Of a stretch of 9,789 nt of DNA, positions 1 to 7,061 are shown piece by piece. The notes beneath the pieces are model-generated. The model did not search any database, was not told the origin of the DNA, and worked only from the letters and a program-made list of their open reading frames with translations. The DNA lies in the NCBI GenBank assembly GCA_903927685.1, contig CAIYOB010001006.1:1-9789 (forward strand). The letters are read 5' to 3'. The translations under genes were made by a program, and so were the position numbers. This DNA is from an uncultured Planctomycetaceae bacterium. Lineage in GTDB: Bacteria; Planctomycetota; Planctomycetia; Pirellulales; Pirellulaceae. Position 1 is the stretch's first letter, and each line of letters opens with the position of its first letter.

Positions 1-206
1 CGCGCCGATTCCGGCTCGTCGCCCCGTTTCCGCTGCCCCATCGTTCGACGCGATGGTCCCATGCCCATGTCAGCGGTGAGCAACATGTCGATCAATTCGG
101 CAGAGCGTTCGCGGGATGCAGGATCGGTCTTGCCAGCTAACGCGTCCAGTTCACGATTGATCTCGCCGTACGACAAACGCGAATTGTCGCGGTCGGTGGA
201 AGGCAT
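1..206 (-). CDS. Unknown small protein, N-terminal part (runs off left edge)
   Basis: A reading frame opens at an ATG (complement of 204-206) and stays open to the left edge, 68 codons. It begins MPSTDRDNSRLSYGEINREL and continues with a charged, probably helical stretch. A clear Shine-Dalgarno GGAGG lies 6 nt upstream (complement of about 213-217), which fixes the start and is the main reason to accept the gene. It is codirectional with the integrase and the small ORF at 314-508. I do not recognise the family and no catalytic motif is visible. It may belong to the other arm of the mobile element or to a neighbouring element. Confidence 0.65.
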   Translation of the reverse strand, partial: MPSTDRDNSRLSYGEINRELDALAGKTDPASRERSAELIDMLLTADMGMGPSRRTMGQRKRGDEPESA

Positions 207-255
207 GCGAAGCCTCCGTGAATTGTGGAAAGGAAGACAACGGGAGTAATTCGTC

Positions 256-265
256 GGTGTACACC
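256..265. promoter_or_regulatory. Perfect 10-bp palindrome upstream of the left-edge gene
   Basis: GGTGTACACC is a perfect palindrome about 50 nt upstream of the start codon at 206. Its position in the short gap between two codirectional genes fits an operator, but ten bases can be chance and no convincing -10/-35 pair is visible beside it. The rest of 207-313 holds nothing else I can support. Confidence 0.25.
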
Positions 266-313
266 AACAATTGGCGTCAGGCGACGGAGCTGCCCGGTGT
301 CGCTCGCCTCGGA

Positions 314-508
314 TCACGGAGAACTCGCAAAAGATGACGGCTGGCGTGGACGGATATCGGCGTTCTGTTGCGTCATCGTCAGTGCGAATTGATTGATGTA
401 GTTTGTCACAGCAGGCCGCTTTTTCCGCCCTTCATCGCCGAAAAACGGTAGCTTTTGCAGAAGCACCGGCGGTGGCGGCAATCTTCCCGCCAGCTCACGC
501 ATTGACAT
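314..508 (-). CDS. Small hypothetical protein downstream of the integrase
   Basis: A 64-residue frame starts at the ATG at 508 (a GTG at 517 and a second ATG at 502 are in frame) and ends with TGA at 314. A GGTGGAG Shine-Dalgarno lies about 8 nt before the ATG at 508, and directly follows the stop codon of the alternative-frame integrase tail at 524-526. That is the spacing of a normal gene junction. The protein starts MSMRELAGRLPPPP and is proline-rich early and polar later; no domain is recognised. It overlaps the last codons of the long integrase frame. It could be a real accessory gene or a chance ORF. Confidence 0.45.
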   Translation of the reverse strand: MSMRELAGRLPPPPVLLQKLPFFGDEGRKKRPAVTNYINQFALTMTQQNADIRPRQPSSFASSP

Positions 509-2315
509 TGCCGTCACTCCACCCTACTGCGTCGCCGCCCGCACCATCGCCAAGATGCCGGCCTTGATCGCATTGGGCAGGGCAGGCCAAGCGTCGATGA
601 TGCCTTGCAGGTCTTGCGGGATTCCTCCGCAGGTGTTCCCCGATGCGCTCCCCGCAGTCTCGGATATGCCTGTTTTCCCGTTGTTTTCCGGGGTTTGTCG
701 TCGGTTTGCAAAACCGCCATTCGTGGGTTCGACTCCCACCGGCGCCTCTTTCCTCTTGTCCCGCAGCTTCCTGCCGCTTGTCGCTTAAAGTCACGTAGGG
801 CAACACGTTAGGTTGCTCATCTTCATTCCGGCTATTCTTGTCGGGTTCGCAGCTTCCCGCAGCGTTTTGTGCCGTTTCGCGGCTGTACTGCTGGCGATTT
901 GCTGGCATGTTGGGACCGCTGCCATCAGTTCCCGTTGCTTCCAGCACGCCCGGCTTGCTGTTCTGAGGCTGCATGTCTGGCAGGGCAGCCAGCGCCGCGG
1001 TCAGGTCGTGTAGCCGGGCGTGGGCATAGCGCCCGATCGTCAGGTTTGGGGTGCTGTGCCTGGCCAGTTCCTGCGCCGTCTTGACCGATGCCCCGCCAGC
1101 CACGATTCCCGATATGTACGTGTGACGCGTCCCATGGAAGTCCAGGACCCGACCGTCCGCATCGATGTGCTTCAGGAAGTCGGATCGCTCCCGGTCTGCC
1201 CGCTCCCGGTCGGTCTTGGCCTCGTTCAGCCACCACCGCCGGGCTTCCTCCAGGTCATCTTGCAGCATCCTGGCCGTTCGCTCGGGCATCTTGGCAAACG
1301 GGTGTTCGTCCCGCCCGTACTTCGCCAGCCACGGACGCAACAGTTCTGCCAGGTCGGGGCGGATGGGTTGCACGTCTTGGCGTCGCCGTTTGGAGTATCC
1401 CGCCGTAACGGTCACTGTAGGCGGCTCCGCGTCCAAGGCGAACGATGCGGGTGTCAGGCTTCGCAGTTCCTTGGCACGAAACCCTGTTCCGAGTGCCACC
1501 CGGTAAGCCATTGCTCGATCCGGGCCGGCCATGTTGTGGTTCGGCGTCGTGTAGCTCTCGACCGCCCGCAGCAGATAGGCCATTTCTTCGGGCGTCAGTT
1601 CCCGCCGCACATATCGCCGGTCGGTTTCCGCGTTGAATCCAGCCAGGGCCGCCAACGCATCATCAGGCGTGCGCTTCTGCAGTTTCAGCCACCGGGAAAA
1701 CTGTTTGATGCCGCGGATGTAGTGGTTGCAGGTTTGCAGGCTCGCCCCGCCCGCTTTCATCGCCCCGATAGCCGCCATGACCGCCGCGTCGGTCAGGTCC
1801 GCGAAGCGTTCGGCCTTGCAGTCATCCACCAGCTTGCCCACCCGCGCACAGACCAATTCGACGTGCTTGGCCGTGTTCTGCTTGTCGGTCAGGTACTGCC
1901 GGAACTCTGCCAAGTGCTCCCCGAGGGGCCGCCGGGCTTCCTTGGCGTAACGTTCGGCCTTAGCGTCGATGATGCCGGCTTGGCATAGGGCCGCTTGATT
2001 CTCCAACTGCCCCGCGATGCGTTCGGCCGTCGCAAGGTCGGTTGTTTTGCTGTTCACTTCCTGCCGTATGCCGTCCGCGTCATAATAGGAAATCAGGTAG
2101 CTACCGCTCTCGACCACCACCTTGTCGCAGTCCGCGTTCACCAGCGCTTTGCGGGTCCGCCCTTTCTTGTCCACCCACTTGGCCCAGCGTTCGACAATGG
2201 TCTTGAGCTGGGGGTCCTTGAGCAGTTCCGCCGCCGTCGCCTTGCGGCGCCGCTCGCTGATTTCCGCCCCGCTCGGGATGGGATAGCTCCGGGTTCGTCG
2301 ATAAATGCTTGCCAT
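495..2315 (-). CDS. Tyrosine recombinase / site-specific integrase
   Basis: A 606-residue integrase that would insert or excise the element by strand exchange through a covalent 3'-phosphotyrosine. The catalytic set is complete: R280 (GTGFRAKEL), K309 (TAGYSKRR), H394 and R397 (HGTRHT), H420 (ELARHS) and nucleophile Y430 (GRYAHARL). Residues about 60-115 look like an arm-type DNA-binding domain and about 130-230 like the SAM-like core-binding domain. The start is ATG at 2315 (MASIYRRTRSY), because AAGGAGG lies 11 nt upstream; that site overlaps the peptidase stop codon, so the two genes are probably translationally coupled. The frame extends about 170 residues beyond the catalytic domain, and residues about 523-538 (GGSRTHEWRFCKP) are merely the antisense of a tRNA-Cys 3' half. 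The last part may be out of frame: the frame ending at 524 carries a better-looking C-terminus. Confidence 0.93.
   Translation of the reverse strand: MASIYRRTRSYPIPSGAEISERRRKATAAELLKDPQLKTIVERWAKWVDKKGRTRKALVNADCDKVVVESGSYLISYYDADGIRQEVNSKTTDLATAERIAGQLENQAALCQAGIIDAKAERYAKEARRPLGEHLAEFRQYLTDKQNTAKHVELVCARVGKLVDDCKAERFADLTDAAVMAAIGAMKAGGASLQTCNHYIRGIKQFSRWLKLQKRTPDDALAALAGFNAETDRRYVRRELTPEEMAYLLRAVESYTTPNHNMAGPDRAMAYRVALGTGFRAKELRSLTPASFALDAEPPTVTVTAGYSKRRRQDVQPIRPDLAELLRPWLAKYGRDEHPFAKMPERTARMLQDDLEEARRWWLNEAKTDRERADRERSDFLKHIDADGRVLDFHGTRHTYISGIVAGGASVKTAQELARHSTPNLTIGRYAHARLHDLTAALAALPDMQPQNSKPGVLEATGTDGSGPNMPANRQQYSRETAQNAAGSCEPDKNSRNEDEQPNVLPYVTLSDKRQEAAGQEERGAGGSRTHEWRFCKPTTNPGKQRENRHIRDCGERIGEHLRRNPARPARHHRRLACPAQCDQGRHLGDGAGGDAVGWSDGNVNA
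524..787 (-). other. Alternative-frame C-terminal tail of the integrase (possible frameshift)
   Basis: In the frame ending with TAG at 524-526, open from a TAA at 785-787, the translation ends ...LQGIIDAWPALPNAIKAGILAMVRAATQ-stop. The pattern W-P-x-L-P-x-x-I-K-x-G-I resembles short C-terminal tails I associate with integrases of this kind (from memory, not searched). The stop is followed at once by the Shine-Dalgarno of the next ORF. Both features suggest the real integrase 3' end lies in this frame, with a frame change somewhere in 748-787. Alternatively a separate 71-aa ORF starts at GTG 739, which has a GAGG 5 nt upstream, although that stretch is tRNA antisense. Confidence 0.45.
702..747 (+). 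other. tRNA-Cys(GCA) 3' half: probable attachment-site core
   Basis: The plus strand reads as the 3' half of a tRNA-Cys gene: anticodon arm with loop TTGCAAA (GCA anticodon, 706-712), 5-nt variable region, a perfect T arm (GTGGG-TTCGACT-CCCAC, 723-739), the 3' acceptor strand CGGCGCC (740-746) and discriminator T at 747, as expected for cysteine tRNAs. The matching 5' acceptor GGCGCCG and the D arm are absent upstream, so this is not a functional tRNA. Tyrosine integrases commonly use tRNA 3' ends as attB and carry the same segment as attP. The segment lies antisense inside the integrase 3' end. Confidence 0.85.
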
Positions 2316-2331
2316 CGTTCGCCTGCCCTCC

Positions 2332-2985
2332 TTAGTTGCAGCCAGCGCAGAACCGCCGCCGCCAATTATGTCCCATGTCCATAACTGGCAGCACCGCATC
2401 CGGCCACGCCTTGTCCATAATACTCATGACACGACGCCCAGAAATCCGTGTTTTGACCGTTTGGAGCCTGTTCGCCAAAGACTCGACCACGGCCCATAGG
2501 CGAGGATGGTCCAACGCTTCGTCCGTCCAAGATGCCATCTGCCTAAGAAGACGCCAGGCGTGACTACCGTTGCCACACAGGGCCTTCGAAGCACAAACAG
2601 CACGGTGGAGGTCGTGGTCATCGAAACACTCCCATCCGCTCTCTTCCAAGATGACCTTGAACCAATTGCTCCCCAAGTCGTGGTCGACTCGGCTTTGAGC
2701 GGCGTAGCCTGCCAAATCGTGAATGAGCCATTGCTTGGCCTGCAAGATCGTCATCTTCCTTGTCGCGGCGTCCGTTTGGTCGAAGCATTGGACCGTTGCC
2801 GGAATGTTCCGCCTCCTGGCCTGGACGAATGCCCAAGCGCCGTAGTAGCCCTGCATATCGATGAACGCGATATTGGAGCTTTCGCCGAACATCCAGTGAA
2901 TGGTGGCATGTCCCGCTTCGTGGTACGCATATCGACGTCTCGCCTGGACGTCAGCCTGCTTCCGCTGCCCGAGGGTCTGCTTCAT
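2332..2985 (-). CDS. M41 (FtsH-like) zinc metallopeptidase domain protein without AAA+ part
   Basis: A 217-residue protein with the zinc-binding, catalytic helix YHEAGHATIHWMFG: H22-E23-xx-H26. A later stretch, LIHDLAGYAAQSR (about 87-99) followed by DDHDLHRAV (122-130), resembles the FtsH peptidase pattern 'LLGGRAAE...DL..AT', making D125 the likely third zinc ligand. No Walker motifs or membrane segment are visible, so this is a stand-alone peptidase-like domain about the size of an M41 domain alone. The start at 2985 is preceded by AGGTGA (4 nt gap). Its TAA stop lies inside the ribosome binding site of the integrase, 16 nt before that gene's ATG, so the two are one transcription unit. Substrate unknown; a repressor or excision factor would be a natural guess, but this is pure inference. 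It could also be an unrelated HExxH peptidase. Confidence 0.75.
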   Translation of the reverse strand: MKQTLGQRKQADVQARRRYAYHEAGHATIHWMFGESSNIAFIDMQGYYGAWAFVQARRRNIPATVQCFDQTDAATRKMTILQAKQWLIHDLAGYAAQSRVDHDLGSNWFKVILEESGWECFDDHDLHRAVCASKALCGNGSHAWRLLRQMASWTDEALDHPRLWAVVESLANRLQTVKTRISGRRVMSIMDKAWPDAVLPVMDMGHNWRRRFCAGCN

Positions 2986-3237
2986 CAGTCACCTGCCTTT
3001 CTGGTCCGAGGGCGTGTTCCCGCGGTCGTTCGTTCGAGTCCGCCGCCCGCCACTGTTCTATACCGACAGAGCCGGGGGGCGACGAAAAATTATCGCCATT
3101 TTCGCAACTCGTCCGCCGGTTTCGCCGCCGTTTCATCCGGTCCGCCGGTTCCGCAGTGCCTGTTGACCTCACGTCCAGGCACGCCACGGTCCACGTCACC
3201 GACCAGCGTTAGGCGTTCGGCCGTGCCGCGCCGAGTA
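2986..3237. other. 252-nt gap between zinc-ribbon gene and peptidase gene
   Basis: No supported gene: the ORF starting at GTG 3199 lacks a ribosome binding site. The gap holds the peptidase Shine-Dalgarno, a GGCGA...TCGCC hairpin around an A/T-rich core (about 3078-3097), a repeated GTCCGCCGGTT motif, and a tRNA T-arm/acceptor-like stretch around 3021-3052. A promoter for the peptidase-integrase pair could sit here, but I cannot point to convincing hexamers. Confidence 0.4.
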
Positions 3238-4191
3238 TCAGTTCTGCTTACTCCAGCATCCGAAACACCGCCCCGAGGGCCGGCCTGGTTGCCCGGGCAC
3301 AACGGAATGCCCGCAGTCCCGGCAAACCATCACGGGGTCCGCTATGATCTCCGACGGCACGACCGAATCCCGCGTCACCGCGACCGTCACAGTCTGGGGT
3401 AGCACAGCCACCTCCCCCATCACGAAGTACCGCTCGCGCAGTTCAGCCGCTCGCTGTCGCAACTGGATGGCCCGCGTCCGAGGTTCGCACCGTTCGCAGT
3501 GCCAGCCGCCCGCCAGATCCTCCCAACGTTCCAGACGACCGCAGGCTGGGCAGGGCTCGGGCAGGAAGGTGGTATCCAGTCCGGCCACGTCACACCGCAC
3601 CAGTCCGCCAGTTCCTGAGACTTCCCAGGCCAGCCGTTCGCAGTCGACGCACCACAGGCCGCCCGTTCCATCCAGCAGCCACGGGCTGGAGCACCACGGA
3701 CACCATATCGCCATTTTGCTGTCGATCTTCGGGTCATGTCCAGCATCGCCGTAGTCACCGCCGGCACGGTCCGCCCCGCAGGGGTCGCCGCCGGGGGCGA
3801 CCTGTAGCTGGGTACCCTTACCGGCCTTCACCGAGGGGCCGACAGCGCCACGATGGTGGTCTTGGTCAGCGAGAACACCACTTATGGGACCGCCGGCCAG
3901 AACGACCAGCAGTTGGGCTTTGGCATCCCGCAGCCGCTGCAGCAGTTCGTCCGTCAGCTCGCCGACCGGGGCATCGATGTCCAGCTGATCGCCGCGGGCC
4001 TGCAGCTCGATCTGCCGGGCGTGGCATTCCGCCAGTAACGCATAAACAGAATTAGTTGCGTCCCCGCTTTGCCCGGTTGCGTCCCCCATCGTCCCCGCAG
4101 ACCCCGGAAAACACCGCGTGGGGACGTTGGGGACGCTGGGGACGCAAGATTTCCCTTCTGCTCTAATGCCGGGGGTGGGTATGTGGGTCAT
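3238..4191 (-). CDS. TubC-like N-domain / triple zinc-ribbon protein
   Basis: A 317-residue protein of unknown function. Residues about 50-98 (LLAECHARQIELQARGDQL... through KAQLLVVL) resemble the small TubC N-terminal docking-type fold that recurs in primase-associated proteins of phages and plasmids. Three CxxC...CxxC pairs follow: C164/C167 with C181/C184, C214/C217 with C232/C235, and C290/C293 with C309/C312, so three zinc ribbons are likely. A helical link (about 240-258) joins ribbons two and three. The start at ATG 4191 overlaps the primase stop as ATGA and has AAGGTG 5 nt upstream, so it is preferred over ATG 4206. Coupling to the primase suggests an accessory DNA- or protein-binding role in replication (inference). 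The N-terminal VPSVPNVPT residues arise from a GGGGACG repeat, not from a domain. Confidence 0.8.
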   Translation of the reverse strand: MTHIPTPGIRAEGKSCVPSVPNVPTRCFPGSAGTMGDATGQSGDATNSVYALLAECHARQIELQARGDQLDIDAPVGELTDELLQRLRDAKAQLLVVLAGGPISGVLADQDHHRGAVGPSVKAGKGTQLQVAPGGDPCGADRAGGDYGDAGHDPKIDSKMAIWCPWCSSPWLLDGTGGLWCVDCERLAWEVSGTGGLVRCDVAGLDTTFLPEPCPACGRLERWEDLAGGWHCERCEPRTRAIQLRQRAAELRERYFVMGEVAVLPQTVTVAVTRDSVVPSEIIADPVMVCRDCGHSVVPGQPGRPSGRCFGCWSKQN

Positions 4192-4343
4192 ATCGTCACC
4201 TTGCACCTTTCACTCCGCTCAAGATCAAGAATAGAGTTTTGCGTCCCCTGCGTCCCCAGCGTCCCCAGCCCGTGTTTTTCCGCCTCAACTCGATGTGCGG
4301 TTTGCGTCCCCGTTGCGTCCCCACCTGGCTGTTTTGCGTCCCC
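4056..4343. repeat. GGGGACG/CGTCCCC repeat cluster across the primase / zinc-ribbon junction
   Basis: Twelve copies of a 7-bp motif lie in under 300 bp. CGTCCCC occurs at 4059, 4080, 4090, 4242, 4251, 4260, 4305, 4316 and 4337; GGGGACG occurs at 4120, 4129 and 4138. Clusters of three have a 9-bp period, which in protein gives VPSVPNVP in one gene and LGTLGTQGT in the other. The opposed triplets at 4119-4147 and 4239-4267 form an inverted repeat matching at 27 of 29 positions. Confidence 0.85.
4119..4267 (-). promoter_or_regulatory. 29-bp near-perfect inverted repeat enclosing a start codon
   Basis: The arms are 4119-4147 and 4239-4267, with a 91-nt loop. The loop contains the primase stop (4188-4190), the AAGGTG Shine-Dalgarno and ATG 4191 of the zinc-ribbon gene. 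In the mRNA the arms could form a long GC-rich stem presenting the junction in the loop and so influence translational coupling or mRNA stability. The geometry is read directly; the function is inference. Confidence 0.5.
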
Positions 4344-7061
4344 ACTGCGAAAAATCTCGATAGTTCGGCACTTGGCCTTGCCCCGACCGTCGTGTCGGAA
4401 TTCGATTTGCGCCCCCGCTGCCCGCAGATTCGGGGCCAGTCGCCTCAACAGGCCGGACAAGGGCCGGGCCGTCTTGGGCCAACTCTTGGCATGCTTCTCT
4501 TGATCCGTCGCCAGCGTTTCGAGTTTCGCGTGGAGGTCGCTCGGCGTTCCGGCCCAGCCGCCGGTCTCCGCCAAGTCCAGGACGTACTTGGCGACCGGGC
4601 TGGATTCGAGGGCCGTTTCGTTTGCCACCTGCCGGTTCTCGAGATAGGCCGCCATGAACTCGCCCGAGCGGAGGCCAAACCCGCTTTCGGCCGCTGTTGC
4701 CCAAAGGGCAAAGTCCGCCATCCGGGGCAAACGCTCCAGGTGCGTCGTGGGCCGGTTGCGAATCGCGACAGACACTGCATCCAGCACCGCACCGAGGATC
4801 TGGGGGGCCGCCGCGTCAAAGGCTCGACAGAACTCGGATTCGGATACTCGCCGTTCCTCGGTGATTCGTGGCAACAGATTGATCACGGTCCGGTCAATCA
4901 GGTCGCTTCGCGTGGCCAGTTCTTCAATGCCGGTCAAGAGGATCGGCCGCTTGGCATAGAAGATGGTCTCCTCGTCGTCGCTGTACAGTGTCCGCGTCGC
5001 AAACCCGCCGCCGGTTGACAGCCGACAGAAGGCGTCGGACAGCCAGGGCTCGATGTGGGAGAGGTTGTCGTAGGCCAAGACCCAACAGTTCGACGCCGCG
5101 ATCATCAGGTCCCGAGGCTCCCGGGGCTCCGATCGTAGGCCGCCGCTGTTGGGGTCGATGATCTTCTGCACGACTAACCCCGTCGAAGTCTTGGCTGAGC
5201 CTTGCTCCCCATGCAGGGCAAGAATCGGATAGGGACCAGCTGGGTTCAACGAAGCCGCCAGCCATCCGACAAGGAGCGGCCAACCGTCCGGAGCAACATT
5301 GACATACCGCCGCAGCTCGTTGATATCGCCGCCAGGCCGGGGCGTGGGCAGGGGCATCATGGATTTGGAACGTCGGAATCGAACCGGGCAGTCGCTCGAT
5401 TCGATGACTCGCCAACCATCCGCGTCGATTTCTACCGCCTCCCAATTACCGTTGGCCAGATCGAGATACACCCGACCATCGTGGCCGGCAACGCGGACAA
5501 AAACCGGCCACTCTTGGCCAGCAAATGCTGCCTGCCCTTCGATGACGTTCAAGGCGTCATGCAGGGCCTGCGAACCTGGTGCCTTGCCAAAAGACAAGTA
5601 GAACTCTCGAGCCAACCAGCGGCGGAATGGCTTGCTTCGGACGGGCCAGTGGGCGACCGGGCCGCCATTTCCGTGGTCGTCGTCGGGTTTGTCGTCGGGG
5701 GCGTCCTCCGTGGCCTTGTCGCCCGCGCCGTTGTCGTCCGTGCCGGCATCCAAGTGGACCGATGCGTAGGCATCGCCGTCCCCCGGGGTGTGCCACAGAT
5801 TGGCACCCTCGGCCAGTTCGACCAGCAAGGTGGCCTGGGATTTCTTCTCATCGCCGCCGAGCGTTGGAGCGATAAGTGGTTCATCGGCCTCAGTCGCCGC
5901 TGCGACCTCCTCGACCGCTGCCGCGGCCTCCGGGCCGTTCAAGATCTCGATCTCTGCCGCTCGCCCCGCCGCGAGAACGTCGTCAATGCCTTTGCCGGCG
6001 TCCGCCGGCCAACGCTCCAGCTCGACCGCGTACCCAAGGGTCGCGAGTTTATTGACGCATTCAGCCAGCCGTCGAGCCACGTTTCGGTTCGTCCCAACAT
6101 CTGCGTCGAATGCAATCCGAACCGTCTTGGCTTCGAGGGCCTGCAAAATGGGGACCACCCGCCGCCATGAATCGACACCGGGGAAAGACACCGTCGGGAT
6201 ACCTGACAGCCGATAGGCGATGTCGGCTTTCAGTTCCCCCTCTGTGATTCTGCAAAGTCCCACTGGACCCTGGATGCCGAACGGAACATGGGCAGGGCTG
6301 CCGGGGCTGGGCCCGTCCGGATTCCGCTTCGTGCGGCTCGATAGCCACAGGTAGCGGGGGCCGCCGTCGCCTGCGTCATCCCGTCGAACCTTCAACGCGA
6401 TGATTCGTCCCGCCAAGTCCAGAACCGGGATGAGTAGACCGGGTGCCGCGTGGATTTCCGTACAGCGAGGGCCAAATCCCGGGATGCGGACAAAGGTCGC
6501 GTTTCCCAGTTCATAGAACAGCCGCATCGCGACCAGCATCTGGTCCGACCGGTCCTGAGGCCAAGTCCGATAGTCGGCGGCGTCGATCTGGGCGTCGAGC
6601 AAGCCGCGGCGGTGCAGGTCCTGTCGATGCTCGGGGGACAAGACCAAAACAGCCAGCAGCCTCCGATAAGCCGCGTCTCGCTGCTCGGCCGCTTCGCGCG
6701 CCAGTTCTCCAGGGTTGTCGCCGGCCTGGACATCGACTACCGCGTCCGTCAGCTTGTGGGAATCCTGTGCGGGCCGGCCACTGACGGCACAGTCGCCCGA
6801 GGGCTTGCCCGCGGCCGGCCGACCGTGTCGTCTGGGCCGACCGTTCGGCTTCGGCTCGTCAGCGACCAGCTTGTGGACGTAGTATTGCCCGCCGTCGCGG
6901 TACGTACCGCATTTGACCGCGCCCGCCCGTTCGTGCCTGCAGTTCACAACGCGACCGTCGGGGGAAACCCGGCACCACTTCTTGGCGCCGCAGACTGGGC
7001 AGGGATTTGCCTGGCTTGCTTCCTTCCATCTTGCGCCGCGCTCCATCGCCGTCTGTATCAT
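4188..7061 (-). CDS. Primase/helicase: zinc ribbon + TOPRIM-like + ATPase
   Basis: A 957-residue replication protein that would prime and probably unwind DNA of the element. Order of parts: N-terminal primase-type zinc finger (CPVC 21-24, with C30, C41 and C51 nearby); a TOPRIM-like region (ITEGELKAD with E275, FDAD 318-321, GKGIDDVLAAG 356-366), as in DUF3854-type primases; an acidic, low-complexity linker (about 425-470); an ATPase with Walker A GEQGSAKT (618-625), Walker B-like CWVLAYDN (659-666), a conserved STGGGFATR block (682-690) and likely arginine finger R724; then a C-terminal winged-helix-like region (about 820-900). The start at ATG 7061 overlaps the stop of the upstream HTH gene as ATGA, ruling out the longer frame to 7208. 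The last about 45 residues (GTQ, LGTLGTQGTQ) come from the GGGGACG repeats and are probably dispensable. Confidence 0.92.
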   Translation of the reverse strand: MIQTAMERGARWKEASQANPCPVCGAKKWCRVSPDGRVVNCRHERAGAVKCGTYRDGGQYYVHKLVADEPKPNGRPRRHGRPAAGKPSGDCAVSGRPAQDSHKLTDAVVDVQAGDNPGELAREAAEQRDAAYRRLLAVLVLSPEHRQDLHRRGLLDAQIDAADYRTWPQDRSDQMLVAMRLFYELGNATFVRIPGFGPRCTEIHAAPGLLIPVLDLAGRIIALKVRRDDAGDGGPRYLWLSSRTKRNPDGPSPGSPAHVPFGIQGPVGLCRITEGELKADIAYRLSGIPTVSFPGVDSWRRVVPILQALEAKTVRIAFDADVGTNRNVARRLAECVNKLATLGYAVELERWPADAGKGIDDVLAAGRAAEIEILNGPEAAAAVEEVAAATEADEPLIAPTLGGDEKKSQATLLVELAEGANLWHTPGDGDAYASVHLDAGTDDNGAGDKATEDAPDDKPDDDHGNGGPVAHWPVRSKPFRRWLAREFYLSFGKAPGSQALHDALNVIEGQAAFAGQEWPVFVRVAGHDGRVYLDLANGNWEAVEIDADGWRVIESSDCPVRFRRSKSMMPLPTPRPGGDINELRRYVNVAPDGWPLLVGWLAASLNPAGPYPILALHGEQGSAKTSTGLVVQKIIDPNSGGLRSEPREPRDLMIAASNCWVLAYDNLSHIEPWLSDAFCRLSTGGGFATRTLYSDDEETIFYAKRPILLTGIEELATRSDLIDRTVINLLPRITEERRVSESEFCRAFDAAAPQILGAVLDAVSVAIRNRPTTHLERLPRMADFALWATAAESGFGLRSGEFMAAYLENRQVANETALESSPVAKYVLDLAETGGWAGTPSDLHAKLETLATDQEKHAKSWPKTARPLSGLLRRLAPNLRAAGAQIEFRHDGRGKAKCRTIEIFRSGDAKQPGGDATGTQTAHRVEAEKHGLGTLGTQGTQNSILDLERSERCKVTI

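Noticed and set aside
1020..1988. Long plus-strand frame (322 codons) opposite the integrase
   Set aside because: It is the antisense of a catalytically complete integrase and has no recognisable domain.
2951..3199. 82-codon minus frame from GTG 3199 in the gap before the peptidase
   Set aside because: No ribosome binding site, and it overlaps the peptidase start; the translation looks like read-through of a tRNA-like sequence.
3204..3212. GTTAGGC-type sequence resembling an integron attC core site
   Set aside because: Only one core-like heptamer without the paired inner and outer sites of an attC; expected by chance.
5202..6170. Long plus-strand frame (322 codons) opposite the primase/helicase
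   Set aside because: Antisense shadow in high-GC DNA; the minus strand shows clear TOPRIM and Walker motifs here.
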